In this document: piece after piece, positions 1 to 5,117 of the stretch
Numbering within the stretch: the stretch's first letter is position 1
How the letters are laid out: every line of letters starts with the position of its first letter
Origin: Schaalia odontolytica
GTDB lineage: Bacteria > Actinomycetota > Actinomycetes > Actinomycetales > Actinomycetaceae
Direction of reading: 5' to 3'
Assembly: GCA_958415245.1 (NCBI GenBank)
Contig: CATYYP010000020.1
Span: forward strand, 1-13,069
Length of the DNA: 13,069 nt
Program-made: the position numbers and the translations under genes
The notes under the pieces: generated by a model
Databases searched by the model: none
The model's input: the letters and a program-made list of their open reading frames with translations, nothing else
Told to the model about the DNA's origin: nothing

Positions 1-694
1 CCTCGGAGACGCTCAGGGGTCCGGCGGCCGCATGAACGCTGGCGGGCGCCGCTCCGATGTCACTACGCGCGGCGGGCGTGTTCAGGTAGATAACGCTCTC
101 GGTCTCACTGAGCGCAAAAACTCGGTCGTCAGTCGCAGCTCCGCCGCTCGCACCGGTGATCGACTGATCCGCGTTCTCGTTGTGCACCGTCTCGATGAGC
201 CCGCGCTGAACGGGGGTGAACGCGCCCTCGTAGAAGTCGCCGTTCATCCACGCGCGCAGGTCAGAGTTCTCCCACGTGACCTCCTCGAAGGGCACGTGGT
301 GGTACTGGCGCGCCTCGAGAACGTCTGCGCTCAGGAGCAGGAGCTGGCCGTCGATCTTGTCGAGGACAATCCACTGAATCGGCTCTGGACCATTGCTTGT
401 ATTTCCGTCCTGCTCGTAGGAGCCGAAGGACACGGTGTCGCCCTTGGATACCGAGCGGTACGGCAGCCCGGGATCGGCTTCGACAAGGGCCTGCGCGCGC
501 TGCGCCGCATCGCTGTACCCGCCGAGCGCATGGAAGAGCTCGTACGCTCCCTGGGCGTCCCCGGCCTCGTCCAGGGCGACGGCCTCGCGATAGCGCGCTG
601 CGTTGCGCACGACGATCGTGAGAACGGCGACGAGGAATAGCACGAGGAGAACCGCGCCGATGCGCACGGTTTTCGAACGTCCTAGGGCCCTCAC
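1..694 (-). CDS. Membrane-anchored DUF6273-type protein, C-terminus cut by window edge
   Basis: Reading the minus strand from a GTG at 692-694 gives an open frame of 231 codons that runs off the left edge. An AGGAG at 706-710 lies 11 nt upstream of the GTG, and no other in-frame start exists before it. Residues 1-9 are basic and short, and residues 10-29 form one hydrophobic segment (signal anchor or uncleaved signal peptide), so the rest is probably outside the cell. Residues 34-70 look like a TPR-type helical pair (AxxYREAVALDEAGD, then YELFHALGGYSDA). From about residue 87 it matches my memory of DUF6273: VSFGSYEQDGN, then EPIQWIVLDKIDGQLLLLS, then TWENSDLRAWMNGDFY, then DRVFALSETE. Biochemical role of the family is not known to me. 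It follows the DUF4418-type gene by 31 bp, so the two are probably co-transcribed. Family call fairly sure; function unknown. Confidence 0.82.
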   Translation of the reverse strand, partial: MRALGRSKTVRIGAVLLVLFLVAVLTIVVRNAARYREAVALDEAGDAQGAYELFHALGGYSDAAQRAQALVEADPGLPYRSVSKGDTVSFGSYEQDGNTSNGPEPIQWIVLDKIDGQLLLLSADVLEARQYHHVPFEEVTWENSDLRAWMNGDFYEGAFTPVQRGLIETVHNENADQSITGASGGAATDDRVFALSETESVIYLNTPAARSDIGAAPASVHAAAGPLSVSE

Positions 695-725
695 GCCGCC
701 ATTGTCTCCTATCCGGGGCGATACG

Positions 726-1142
726 TCAGGCTGAGGGCTTCGCGTCCTTCTTCCAGGACGCCACCAGCGCCCCAATACCGCTACCGGCGACCAGGACGCT
801 CATGATGCGCACGAAGGGCTGGAAGACGGTGTGGCAGCGCATCGTCTTCATCGCGCACAGCGGGCAGATCCCGCCAGGAATGAAGAACACAACGACGCTG
901 GCGATGACCGCGAGCGCGAGCAGGGCCAGGCGCGCGGGCTTGTTCTTGACGAGGGAGGAGGCGCCGTACAGTGCGATGAGGCCGACGGCGCTGCCCGCCA
1001 CCATGTTCTGGCACTGGTGGCAGTGCATCCACGAGCCGTCGGCCCGTTGCTCGCACGCCGAAAAGACGGTCACACCTCCGGCGAGCAGCAGGGCGCTGAG
1101 AGCGGCGGGGACCAGGGGAATGATGACGTCCTTCTTTGCCAC
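726..1142 (-). CDS. DUF4418-type four-helix membrane protein with paired MxCH loops
   Basis: A protein of 138 residues from GTG 1140-1142, or 141 from ATG 1149-1151. I prefer the GTG: an AAGGA abuts the ATG directly (no spacer) but sits 9 nt before the GTG. In 141-residue numbering the hydrophobic segments are about 9-30, 50-68, 74-95 and 115-132. The loop after helix 1 has Cys33 and WMHCHQC (Cys44, Cys47). The loop after helix 3 has CPLC (Cys96, Cys99) and TMRCH (Cys106, His107). This duplicated Met-x-Cys-His pattern in a small four-helix protein is what I know as DUF4418. The function of the family is not established; members are often reported near FtsX/MacB-type ABC transporters, but none is visible here. 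Clustered Cys, His and Met suggest metal binding or disulphide chemistry, which is inference. It is first in a two-gene unit with the DUF6273-type gene and has its own promoter candidate. Confidence 0.85.
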   Translation of the reverse strand: MAKKDVIIPLVPAALSALLLAGGVTVFSACEQRADGSWMHCHQCQNMVAGSAVGLIALYGASSLVKNKPARLALLALAVIASVVVFFIPGGICPLCAMKTMRCHTVFQPFVRIMSVLVAGSGIGALVASWKKDAKPSA

Positions 1143-1172
1143 GGTATCCATTCCTTGAAGACAACGATCAGT

Positions 1173-1191
1173 GTTGATGAGCTTTACCTAA
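1173..1191 (-). promoter_or_regulatory. Candidate DtxR/IdeR-like iron-box half-site
   Basis: On the minus strand this 19-nt stretch reads TTAGGTAAAGCTCATCAAC. Against the DtxR/IdeR consensus TWAGGTWAGSCTWACCTWA I count 14 of 19 compatible positions. The left half (TTAGGTAAxGCT) is nearly perfect and the right half is poor. It lies just downstream of the candidate -10 box, where a bound repressor would block transcription of the DUF4418/DUF6273 unit. The degenerate right half makes this a weak call. Confidence 0.3.
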
Positions 1192-1194
1192 GTA

Positions 1195-1223
1195 TATTAA
1201 GCGTAACTTTCAACGCTCGTCAA
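1195..1223 (-). promoter_or_regulatory. Candidate promoter of the DUF4418/DUF6273 unit
   Basis: On the minus strand TTGACG (1218-1223) and TTAATA (1195-1200) are separated by exactly 17 bp, close to the housekeeping sigma consensus. An overlapping alternative -10, TATACT, lies at 1191-1196 but would give a 21-bp spacer. The region is distinctly AT-richer than its surroundings. The predicted start would be near 1187, leaving a leader of about 40 nt before the DUF4418-type gene. Confidence 0.6.
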
Positions 1224-1228
1224 CGAGC
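1215..1228. promoter_or_regulatory. Palindrome over the -35 box, possible operator
   Basis: GCTCGT-CA-ACGAGC is a perfect 6-bp inverted repeat with a 2-nt centre. It covers the candidate -35 hexamer (1218-1223), a position typical of repressor sites. CAACG also occurs twice, at 1211-1215 and 1221-1225. The palindrome is short, so chance is possible. Confidence 0.35.
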
Positions 1229-1261
1229 AATAATGCCACCACGGCGCCCCGAACATACACC

Positions 1262-1290
1262 TCGCCCCCGCCGGGTTTCGACGGGGGCGA
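1262..1290 (-). terminator. GC-rich hairpin behind dapA
   Basis: Perfect 9-bp inverted repeat (TCGCCCCCG at 1262-1270, CGGGGGCGA at 1282-1290) with an 11-nt loop, 8 bp after the dapA stop. No T-run follows on the minus strand. Such U-poor hairpins are common ends of actinobacterial operons. It separates dapA from the promoter of the next unit. Confidence 0.6.
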
Positions 1291-1298
1291 ACTGTATG

Positions 1299-2213
1299 TC
1301 AGAGCAGGCCAGCGGTGCACAGGGCGCGACGCAGGGCCGACACCTCATCGTCGCTGATGCCCACCATCGGCAGGCGCACGGCCGGGCTGTCGATGACACC
1401 CTGGAGCCACAGGGCGTACTTCGCCATGACCGCTCCCTGTCCGCCGCCCATGATGGCGTGCACGAGGGGACGCAGCGAATAGGACAGCTCACGGGCCTCC
1501 CACACCTGGTCGCTGTCGAGCAACTCGATCATGCGACGATACTGGGCCGAGGCCACGTGCGTGACCACGGAAATGAAGCCCGAGGCACCGCCCGTCATCC
1601 ACGCGAAGTTCAAGCCGTCGTCGCCCGAGTAGTACTCCAGGCCCGTGCGGTGCATGCGCTCCACGCCGGTCTCCACGTCACCCGTCGCATCCTTGACGCC
1701 CAAGATCCGCGGGTGCTGGGCGAGGATGTCGAGGGTCGCGTCAGAGAACGCGATGCCCGTGCGCCCCGGAATGTCGTAGAGCATGACGGGCAGGTCGGTC
1801 GCATCCGTCACGGCGCGCACGTGCGCGCGCAGGCCCTCCTGGGAAGGGCGGTTGTAGTACGGGGACACGATCAGCAGACCGTCTGCTCCGTGCTCCTGGG
1901 CACCCTCACCGATGCGCACCGCGTGGGCGGTGTCGTTCGAACACGCGCCGCACAGGATGAACGCTCGATCCCCCACAGCCTCGCGGACGGCATCCGTCAG
2001 GTCGTTCTTCTCCGGCTGGTGAGTCGTCGGTGACTCGCCCGTCGTGCCGGACAGCAGAATCGTGTCGCACCCTTCGTCGACCAGCTTGATCGCCAGACGC
2101 TGCGCGGAGGGCAGATCAATCTCACCAGTGTCGGTCATCGGCGTGACCATGGCGGCTGCGAGGGAACCGAAGCGGCGGGGAGGAATGTTGCTCATGCGCT
2201 CCATGATACGCAT
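1299..2213 (-). CDS. dapA: 4-hydroxy-tetrahydrodipicolinate synthase
   Basis: Condenses pyruvate with L-aspartate semialdehyde in the cytoplasm, the first committed step toward diaminopimelate for peptidoglycan and lysine. The protein is an (alpha/beta)8 aldolase of the DapA/NAL family. In 304-residue numbering, LLSGTTGES (53-61) holds the active-site Thr pair. SPYYN (117-121) supplies the Tyr that reaches across the dimer. LYDIPGRTG (145-153) carries catalytic Tyr146 and Arg151. GVKDATGD (172-179) contains Schiff-base Lys174. Three ATGs lie close together: 2213, 2204 and 2195. GAGGGG is 2 nt before the first and 11 nt before the second; the third gives MSNIPPRRFGSL, the usual family start, but has only a poorly spaced GGAG. 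The true protein may therefore be 298-304 residues. It is the last gene of the M16-dapB-GNAT-dapA group, 86 bp after the GNAT gene. Function is secure. Confidence 0.97.
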   Translation of the reverse strand: MRIMERMSNIPPRRFGSLAAAMVTPMTDTGEIDLPSAQRLAIKLVDEGCDTILLSGTTGESPTTHQPEKNDLTDAVREAVGDRAFILCGACSNDTAHAVRIGEGAQEHGADGLLIVSPYYNRPSQEGLRAHVRAVTDATDLPVMLYDIPGRTGIAFSDATLDILAQHPRILGVKDATGDVETGVERMHRTGLEYYSGDDGLNFAWMTGGASGFISVVTHVASAQYRRMIELLDSDQVWEARELSYSLRPLVHAIMGGGQGAVMAKYALWLQGVIDSPAVRLPMVGISDDEVSALRRALCTAGLL

Positions 2214-2299
2214 GGCCCCTCACAATGGGCGCGCACCGCCCCCGACGTGGACGGAGCACCACGCACGCACCCGCGTGGCGTCGCTCGCGCCGTGGGCCC

Positions 2300-2842
2300 T
2301 TAGTCGCGCTCCGCCCACCACATGTGCTGCGTGGGGCCATCGCCCAGCACTCGCACCGCGCCCGAGGGGGCAAAACCCGCCGACGTGTAAAAGCGCTGGC
2401 GCTCCTCATCATCCACGCCAACCCACACGCGCAACTGGCCACTCGTCAGGTCCGCGACCGCCGACAGCAGGCGCGACGCATGCCCCGACCGGCGGAAGTT
2501 CTTATCCACCGCCAGCTCGTACACTTGCGTCGCGGCCACCGCAGCCTCACCCGGGGAAGCGTCGGGGGCCGAGGGTGCCCCGGCCTCGTCGGGACCGGCG
2601 AGCGCGAAGCCGACGATCGTATTGCCGTGGAGGGCGACGAGGAGGGCGGTGCCGACCGGCCGCGGAGAGGCCAGCGTCACCTCCCACTGGGCGGCGAGTG
2701 CGTCCTCAGTGATGCCCTGAGTGTCGAGGGCGTTCTGCCCCATGAGGGAGAGCCAGGCCTCGCACTGCAGCCGAGCGATCGCGCGCGCGTCGCCGCTCTG
2801 AGCGGGGCGCACGGAGCGGTCCGGACCCGCGGCCGAGCTCAC
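2300..2842 (-). CDS. GNAT-family N-acetyltransferase
   Basis: A 180-residue single-domain protein of the GNAT fold, expected to transfer an acetyl group from acetyl-CoA to an amine; its substrate cannot be told from sequence. Residues 10-35 (VRPAQSGDARAIARLQCEAW) are the usual N-terminal strand and helix. Residues 75-83 (TIVGFALAG) are the central strand. Motif A is YELAVDKNFRRSGHASRLL (108-126), with the RRSGHA acetyl-CoA pyrophosphate loop. Motif B is RQRFYTSAGF (148-157). Residues 84-103, between two core strands, are an Ala/Pro/Asp-rich insertion. The GTG start overlaps the dapB stop as GTGA (2839-2842) and lacks a clear Shine-Dalgarno, so translation is probably coupled to dapB. The coupling hints at a task linked to dapB, but GNAT enzymes are often mobile, and the acetylating DapH/DapD enzymes are a different, left-handed beta-helix family. 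Confidence 0.9.
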   Translation of the reverse strand: MSSAAGPDRSVRPAQSGDARAIARLQCEAWLSLMGQNALDTQGITEDALAAQWEVTLASPRPVGTALLVALHGNTIVGFALAGPDEAGAPSAPDASPGEAAVAATQVYELAVDKNFRRSGHASRLLSAVADLTSGQLRVWVGVDDEERQRFYTSAGFAPSGAVRVLGDGPTQHMWWAERD

Positions 2843-3579
2843 AGGCCCATCACCTGGTCGAGGCCGATCGTCAGGCCCGTACGGCCGATCACGCGGCGTA
2901 CGCCCAGCAGGACACCGGGCATGAAGGACACACGGTCGAAGGAATCCGTGCGGATGACCAGCTGCTCACCCGCATTGCCCAGGAGGATCTCCTCCGAGGC
3001 GGTCAGGCCGCGAAGGCGCACGGCGTGGACGGGAACGCCATCCACGCGGCCGCCGCGGCTGCCGAGCTCGTCGGTTTCGGTCGCGTCGGGCATCTCGCCC
3101 AGGCCGGCCTCGGCGCGCGCCTTCGCGATGCCGCGCGCGGTCGCCACGGCGGTGCCGGAGGGAGCATCCACCTTGGCGGGGTGATGCATCTCGATGACCT
3201 CAGCGGACTCGAAGTAGGGGGCGGCCATGGCGGCGAACTTCATGGCGAGCACCGCGCCCATCGCGAAGTTCGGGGCGATCAGGACGGCACGCCCAGCGGC
3301 CTCGGCATGCTCGCGCACGCGCGCGTAGGACTCTTCCGTCCAGCCGGTCGTACCCACGACGACATCCACGCCCGCGTCGAGGAGCGCGTGCACGTTGGAC
3401 TCGGTGACGCTGGGGATCGAGAAGTCGACGGCGACCTGCGCGCCATTCACGCTCTGCGGCGTGATCTCGTCGCCCGCATCGAAGAGGGCAACGACCTCCA
3501 TGTCCGGGGCGTCCGTGACCGCCTGAACGACGGTCGAGCCCATGCGGCCCTTGGCTCCTGTCACTGCGACGCGAATCAT
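2839..3579 (-). CDS. dapB: 4-hydroxy-tetrahydrodipicolinate reductase
   Basis: Reduces the DapA product to tetrahydrodipicolinate with NAD(P)H, the second step of diaminopimelate and lysine synthesis. The 246 residues match the family length. The N-terminal Rossmann loop is VTGAKGRMG (6-14); the GAKGRMG form resembles the actinobacterial enzymes. VDFSIP (51-56) and GTTGW (76-80) line the cofactor site. EMHHPAKVDAPSGTA (130-144) is the catalytic signature, with His132, His133, Lys136 and the substrate-binding SGT. LRGL, then EEILLGNAGEQLVIRTDS, continues the C-terminal sheet. The ATG at 3577-3579 has AAGGAG 6 nt upstream (3586-3591). It follows the M16 peptidase gene by 99 bp and overlaps the GNAT gene by 4 bp, so at least those two are co-translated. 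Confidence 0.98.
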   Translation of the reverse strand: MIRVAVTGAKGRMGSTVVQAVTDAPDMEVVALFDAGDEITPQSVNGAQVAVDFSIPSVTESNVHALLDAGVDVVVGTTGWTEESYARVREHAEAAGRAVLIAPNFAMGAVLAMKFAAMAAPYFESAEVIEMHHPAKVDAPSGTAVATARGIAKARAEAGLGEMPDATETDELGSRGGRVDGVPVHAVRLRGLTASEEILLGNAGEQLVIRTDSFDRVSFMPGVLLGVRRVIGRTGLTIGLDQVMGL

Positions 3580-3654
3580 TGCGCTCTCCTTCTTACGGTT
3601 GTGTGGCTGTCTTCAGGGTATTCCCACGTTCGGCGCGACGAGCGCTGATGGACA

Positions 3655-3673
3655 GGGGGTATCTCACTCCCCC
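3655..3673 (-). terminator. Weak hairpin after the M16 peptidase gene
   Basis: GGGGG (3669-3673 read on the minus strand) pairs with CCCCC (3655-3659) around a 9-nt loop, 5 bp past the peptidase stop. There is no T-tract, so it is more likely a stabilising or partial hairpin than a full stop. The rest of the 99-bp gap before dapB shows no convincing promoter. Confidence 0.3.
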
Positions 3674-3678
3674 GTTTC

Positions 3679-4983
3679 TTACTGCGCGGGCAGGACGAGG
3701 GCGCGGCAATCCAGCTTGGTGACGAGGGAGACCGCCAGGGCGCGCACGTCGGCGGCTTCCACCGCGTCGAACTCGGCGAGAGACTCGTCGATGGGCCGGT
3801 AGCGACCGATGATCTCCGAGCGACCCAGTCGCATCATGCGCGACCAGTTGTCTTCGAGGCCCAGGACAACGCCTCCGCGCACCTGTCCGCGCACGCGCGT
3901 CATCTCTTCCTCGGTCGGGCCGTCGGTGGCGAGATCTTCCAGCTGAGCACGCATGATGGCCTCGACCTCACCGACCTTATCGGGGCTGCAGCCCGCGTAC
4001 ATACCGAAGGTTCCGGTGTCGGAGTAGGCGACGTCGAAGGCGTAGGTTGTGTAGGCCAGTCCACGCTTTTCGCGCACCTCCTGGAAAAGGCGCGACGACA
4101 TGGAGCCGCCCAGGACCGACAGCAGGACGCTCATGGTCGGACCCGCAGGGTCCGTTGCCGGAAGGCCCTCGCAGCCGATGATGACGTGCGCCTGGGTCAC
4201 GTCGCGTCGGCGGGTGATGTCCTTGTCGTGGTCGGCAATCGGTGTCACGGTCGTGGATCGACGAGGCCGGGGCAAGGCCGCGCTGCCCGAGTCCCAGGGC
4301 GATCCCTCCAGGGCGGCCTGCACGCGCTCGCACACTGATTCATGATCGACGTTGCCGGCGGCGGCCACGATGAGGGATGAGGGGCCGTAGTGGGCCTGGT
4401 AGTGCTCCCAGACGTCCGCGCGCTCGACCTCGCGGATGGCCTGGGGCGTGCCACCAACGGGGCGTCCGATCGGACGGTCGCCGTGGACGGCCAGCTGGAA
4501 GGTGTCGTGGACCGTATCCGTGGGCGAGTCCTCCCCCATCGCCAGTTCGTCGAGGATGACGCCGCGCTCCATCGAGAAATCTACCTCGTCGAGGCGTGAG
4601 TCGGTGACCATGTCGGTCAGCGTCTCGATCGCCATGTCGAGGTCCGCGTCGCGCACGCGCGCCCAGTAGGCGGTGTGCTCACGAGCGGTCTCCGCGTTCG
4701 ACTCGCCGCCCACGCTGTCGAAGGCAACGGCGATATCGAGGGCGGAACGCTTGTTCGTGCCCTTGAACAGAAGGTGCTCGAGGAAGTGGGTCGACCCGGC
4801 CGTGCGCGGTCCCTCGTCGCGCGACCCCACGGGCACCCACAGGGACACGCCCGCGCTCTTCGTCGCGGGAATCTCCTGGGTCAGGACACGTGTCCCGGCT
4901 CCCAGGATCGTGCGATCAATGCGGGTGTCGCCATCCTCGATGGACAGGCGGGCCTCGTCGAGCGGCAGCGGCTTGGGCGTCAT
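3679..4983 (-). CDS. M16 family zinc metallopeptidase (PNPase-linked, MPP-beta-like)
   Basis: A 434-residue single-chain member of the M16 family (mitochondrial processing peptidase beta / insulinase type). It has two similar halves, the first catalytic. HFLEH (66-70) is the inverted zinc motif HxxEH. Further zinc-site residues lie in MERGVILDE, with Glu146 the expected third ligand and Glu139 seven residues earlier, the spacing seen in M16 enzymes. NAETAREHTAYW (96-107) is the conserved substrate-strand region. The second half carries SSRLFQEVREKRGLAY, the typical non-catalytic R/Y segment. The frame is open up to 5034, but I place the start at ATG 4981-4983 because GAGGAG lies 4 nt upstream and the extra 17 residues look non-native. 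No signal peptide is seen. A homologue beside pnp and before dapB is common in Gram-positives. Physiological substrate unknown. Confidence 0.93.
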   Translation of the reverse strand: MTPKPLPLDEARLSIEDGDTRIDRTILGAGTRVLTQEIPATKSAGVSLWVPVGSRDEGPRTAGSTHFLEHLLFKGTNKRSALDIAVAFDSVGGESNAETAREHTAYWARVRDADLDMAIETLTDMVTDSRLDEVDFSMERGVILDELAMGEDSPTDTVHDTFQLAVHGDRPIGRPVGGTPQAIREVERADVWEHYQAHYGPSSLIVAAAGNVDHESVCERVQAALEGSPWDSGSAALPRPRRSTTVTPIADHDKDITRRRDVTQAHVIIGCEGLPATDPAGPTMSVLLSVLGGSMSSRLFQEVREKRGLAYTTYAFDVAYSDTGTFGMYAGCSPDKVGEVEAIMRAQLEDLATDGPTEEEMTRVRGQVRGGVVLGLEDNWSRMMRLGRSEIIGRYRPIDESLAEFDAVEAADVRALAVSLVTKLDCRALVLPAQ

Positions 4984-4999
4984 ACTTCTCCTCTTGAGT

Positions 5000-5016
5000 C
5001 CCCCATGATCCGGGGG
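5000..5016 (-). promoter_or_regulatory. Small hairpin just upstream of the M16 gene ribosome binding site
   Basis: CCCCC (5012-5016 on the minus strand) pairs with GGGGG (5000-5004) around a 7-nt loop, only 6 nt before the GAGGAG at 4988-4993. Upstream, TACACT (minus strand, about 5033-5038) could be a -10 box, but no -35 is clear because that position falls in the pnp terminator stem. Role uncertain. Confidence 0.25.
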
Positions 5017-5045
5017 TTGGCACGAAACGTTCACAGTGTATCCGC

Positions 5046-5093
5046 AAAAAGGCCGGTGGCCGGGCGGAGCAGACGCTCCGTCCCGACCACCGG
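5046..5093 (-). terminator. Strong intrinsic terminator of pnp
   Basis: On the minus strand an 18-19 nt arm (5075-5093) pairs with 5053-5070 across a GTCT loop, broken only by one G-U pair and one bulged A. It is followed by CC and TTTTT (5046-5050). This is a textbook intrinsic terminator 24 bp after the pnp stop. The M16 gene would need read-through or its own promoter. Confidence 0.93.
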
Positions 5094-5117
5094 TCCGATT
5101 CAGCTAGCGGGAGCTAC

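Noticed and set aside
32..640. 202-codon plus-strand open frame at the left end
   Set aside because: The opposite strand encodes a coherent membrane anchor plus DUF6273-type sequence; the plus-strand product has no family features.
831..2033. 400-codon plus-strand open frame across the DUF4418-type gene and dapA
   Set aside because: It runs antisense through two recognisable genes and through the promoter and hairpin between them, and its translation resembles no family.
2214..2299. Possible hairpin CCACGC/GCGTGG between the GNAT gene and dapA
   Set aside because: Six base pairs with an 8-nt loop in very GC-rich DNA and no T-run; not distinguishable from background.
4984..5034. 17-codon N-terminal extension of the M16 peptidase
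   Set aside because: The ATG at 4983 has a good GAGGAG 4 nt upstream, while the extension lies over the leader hairpin.
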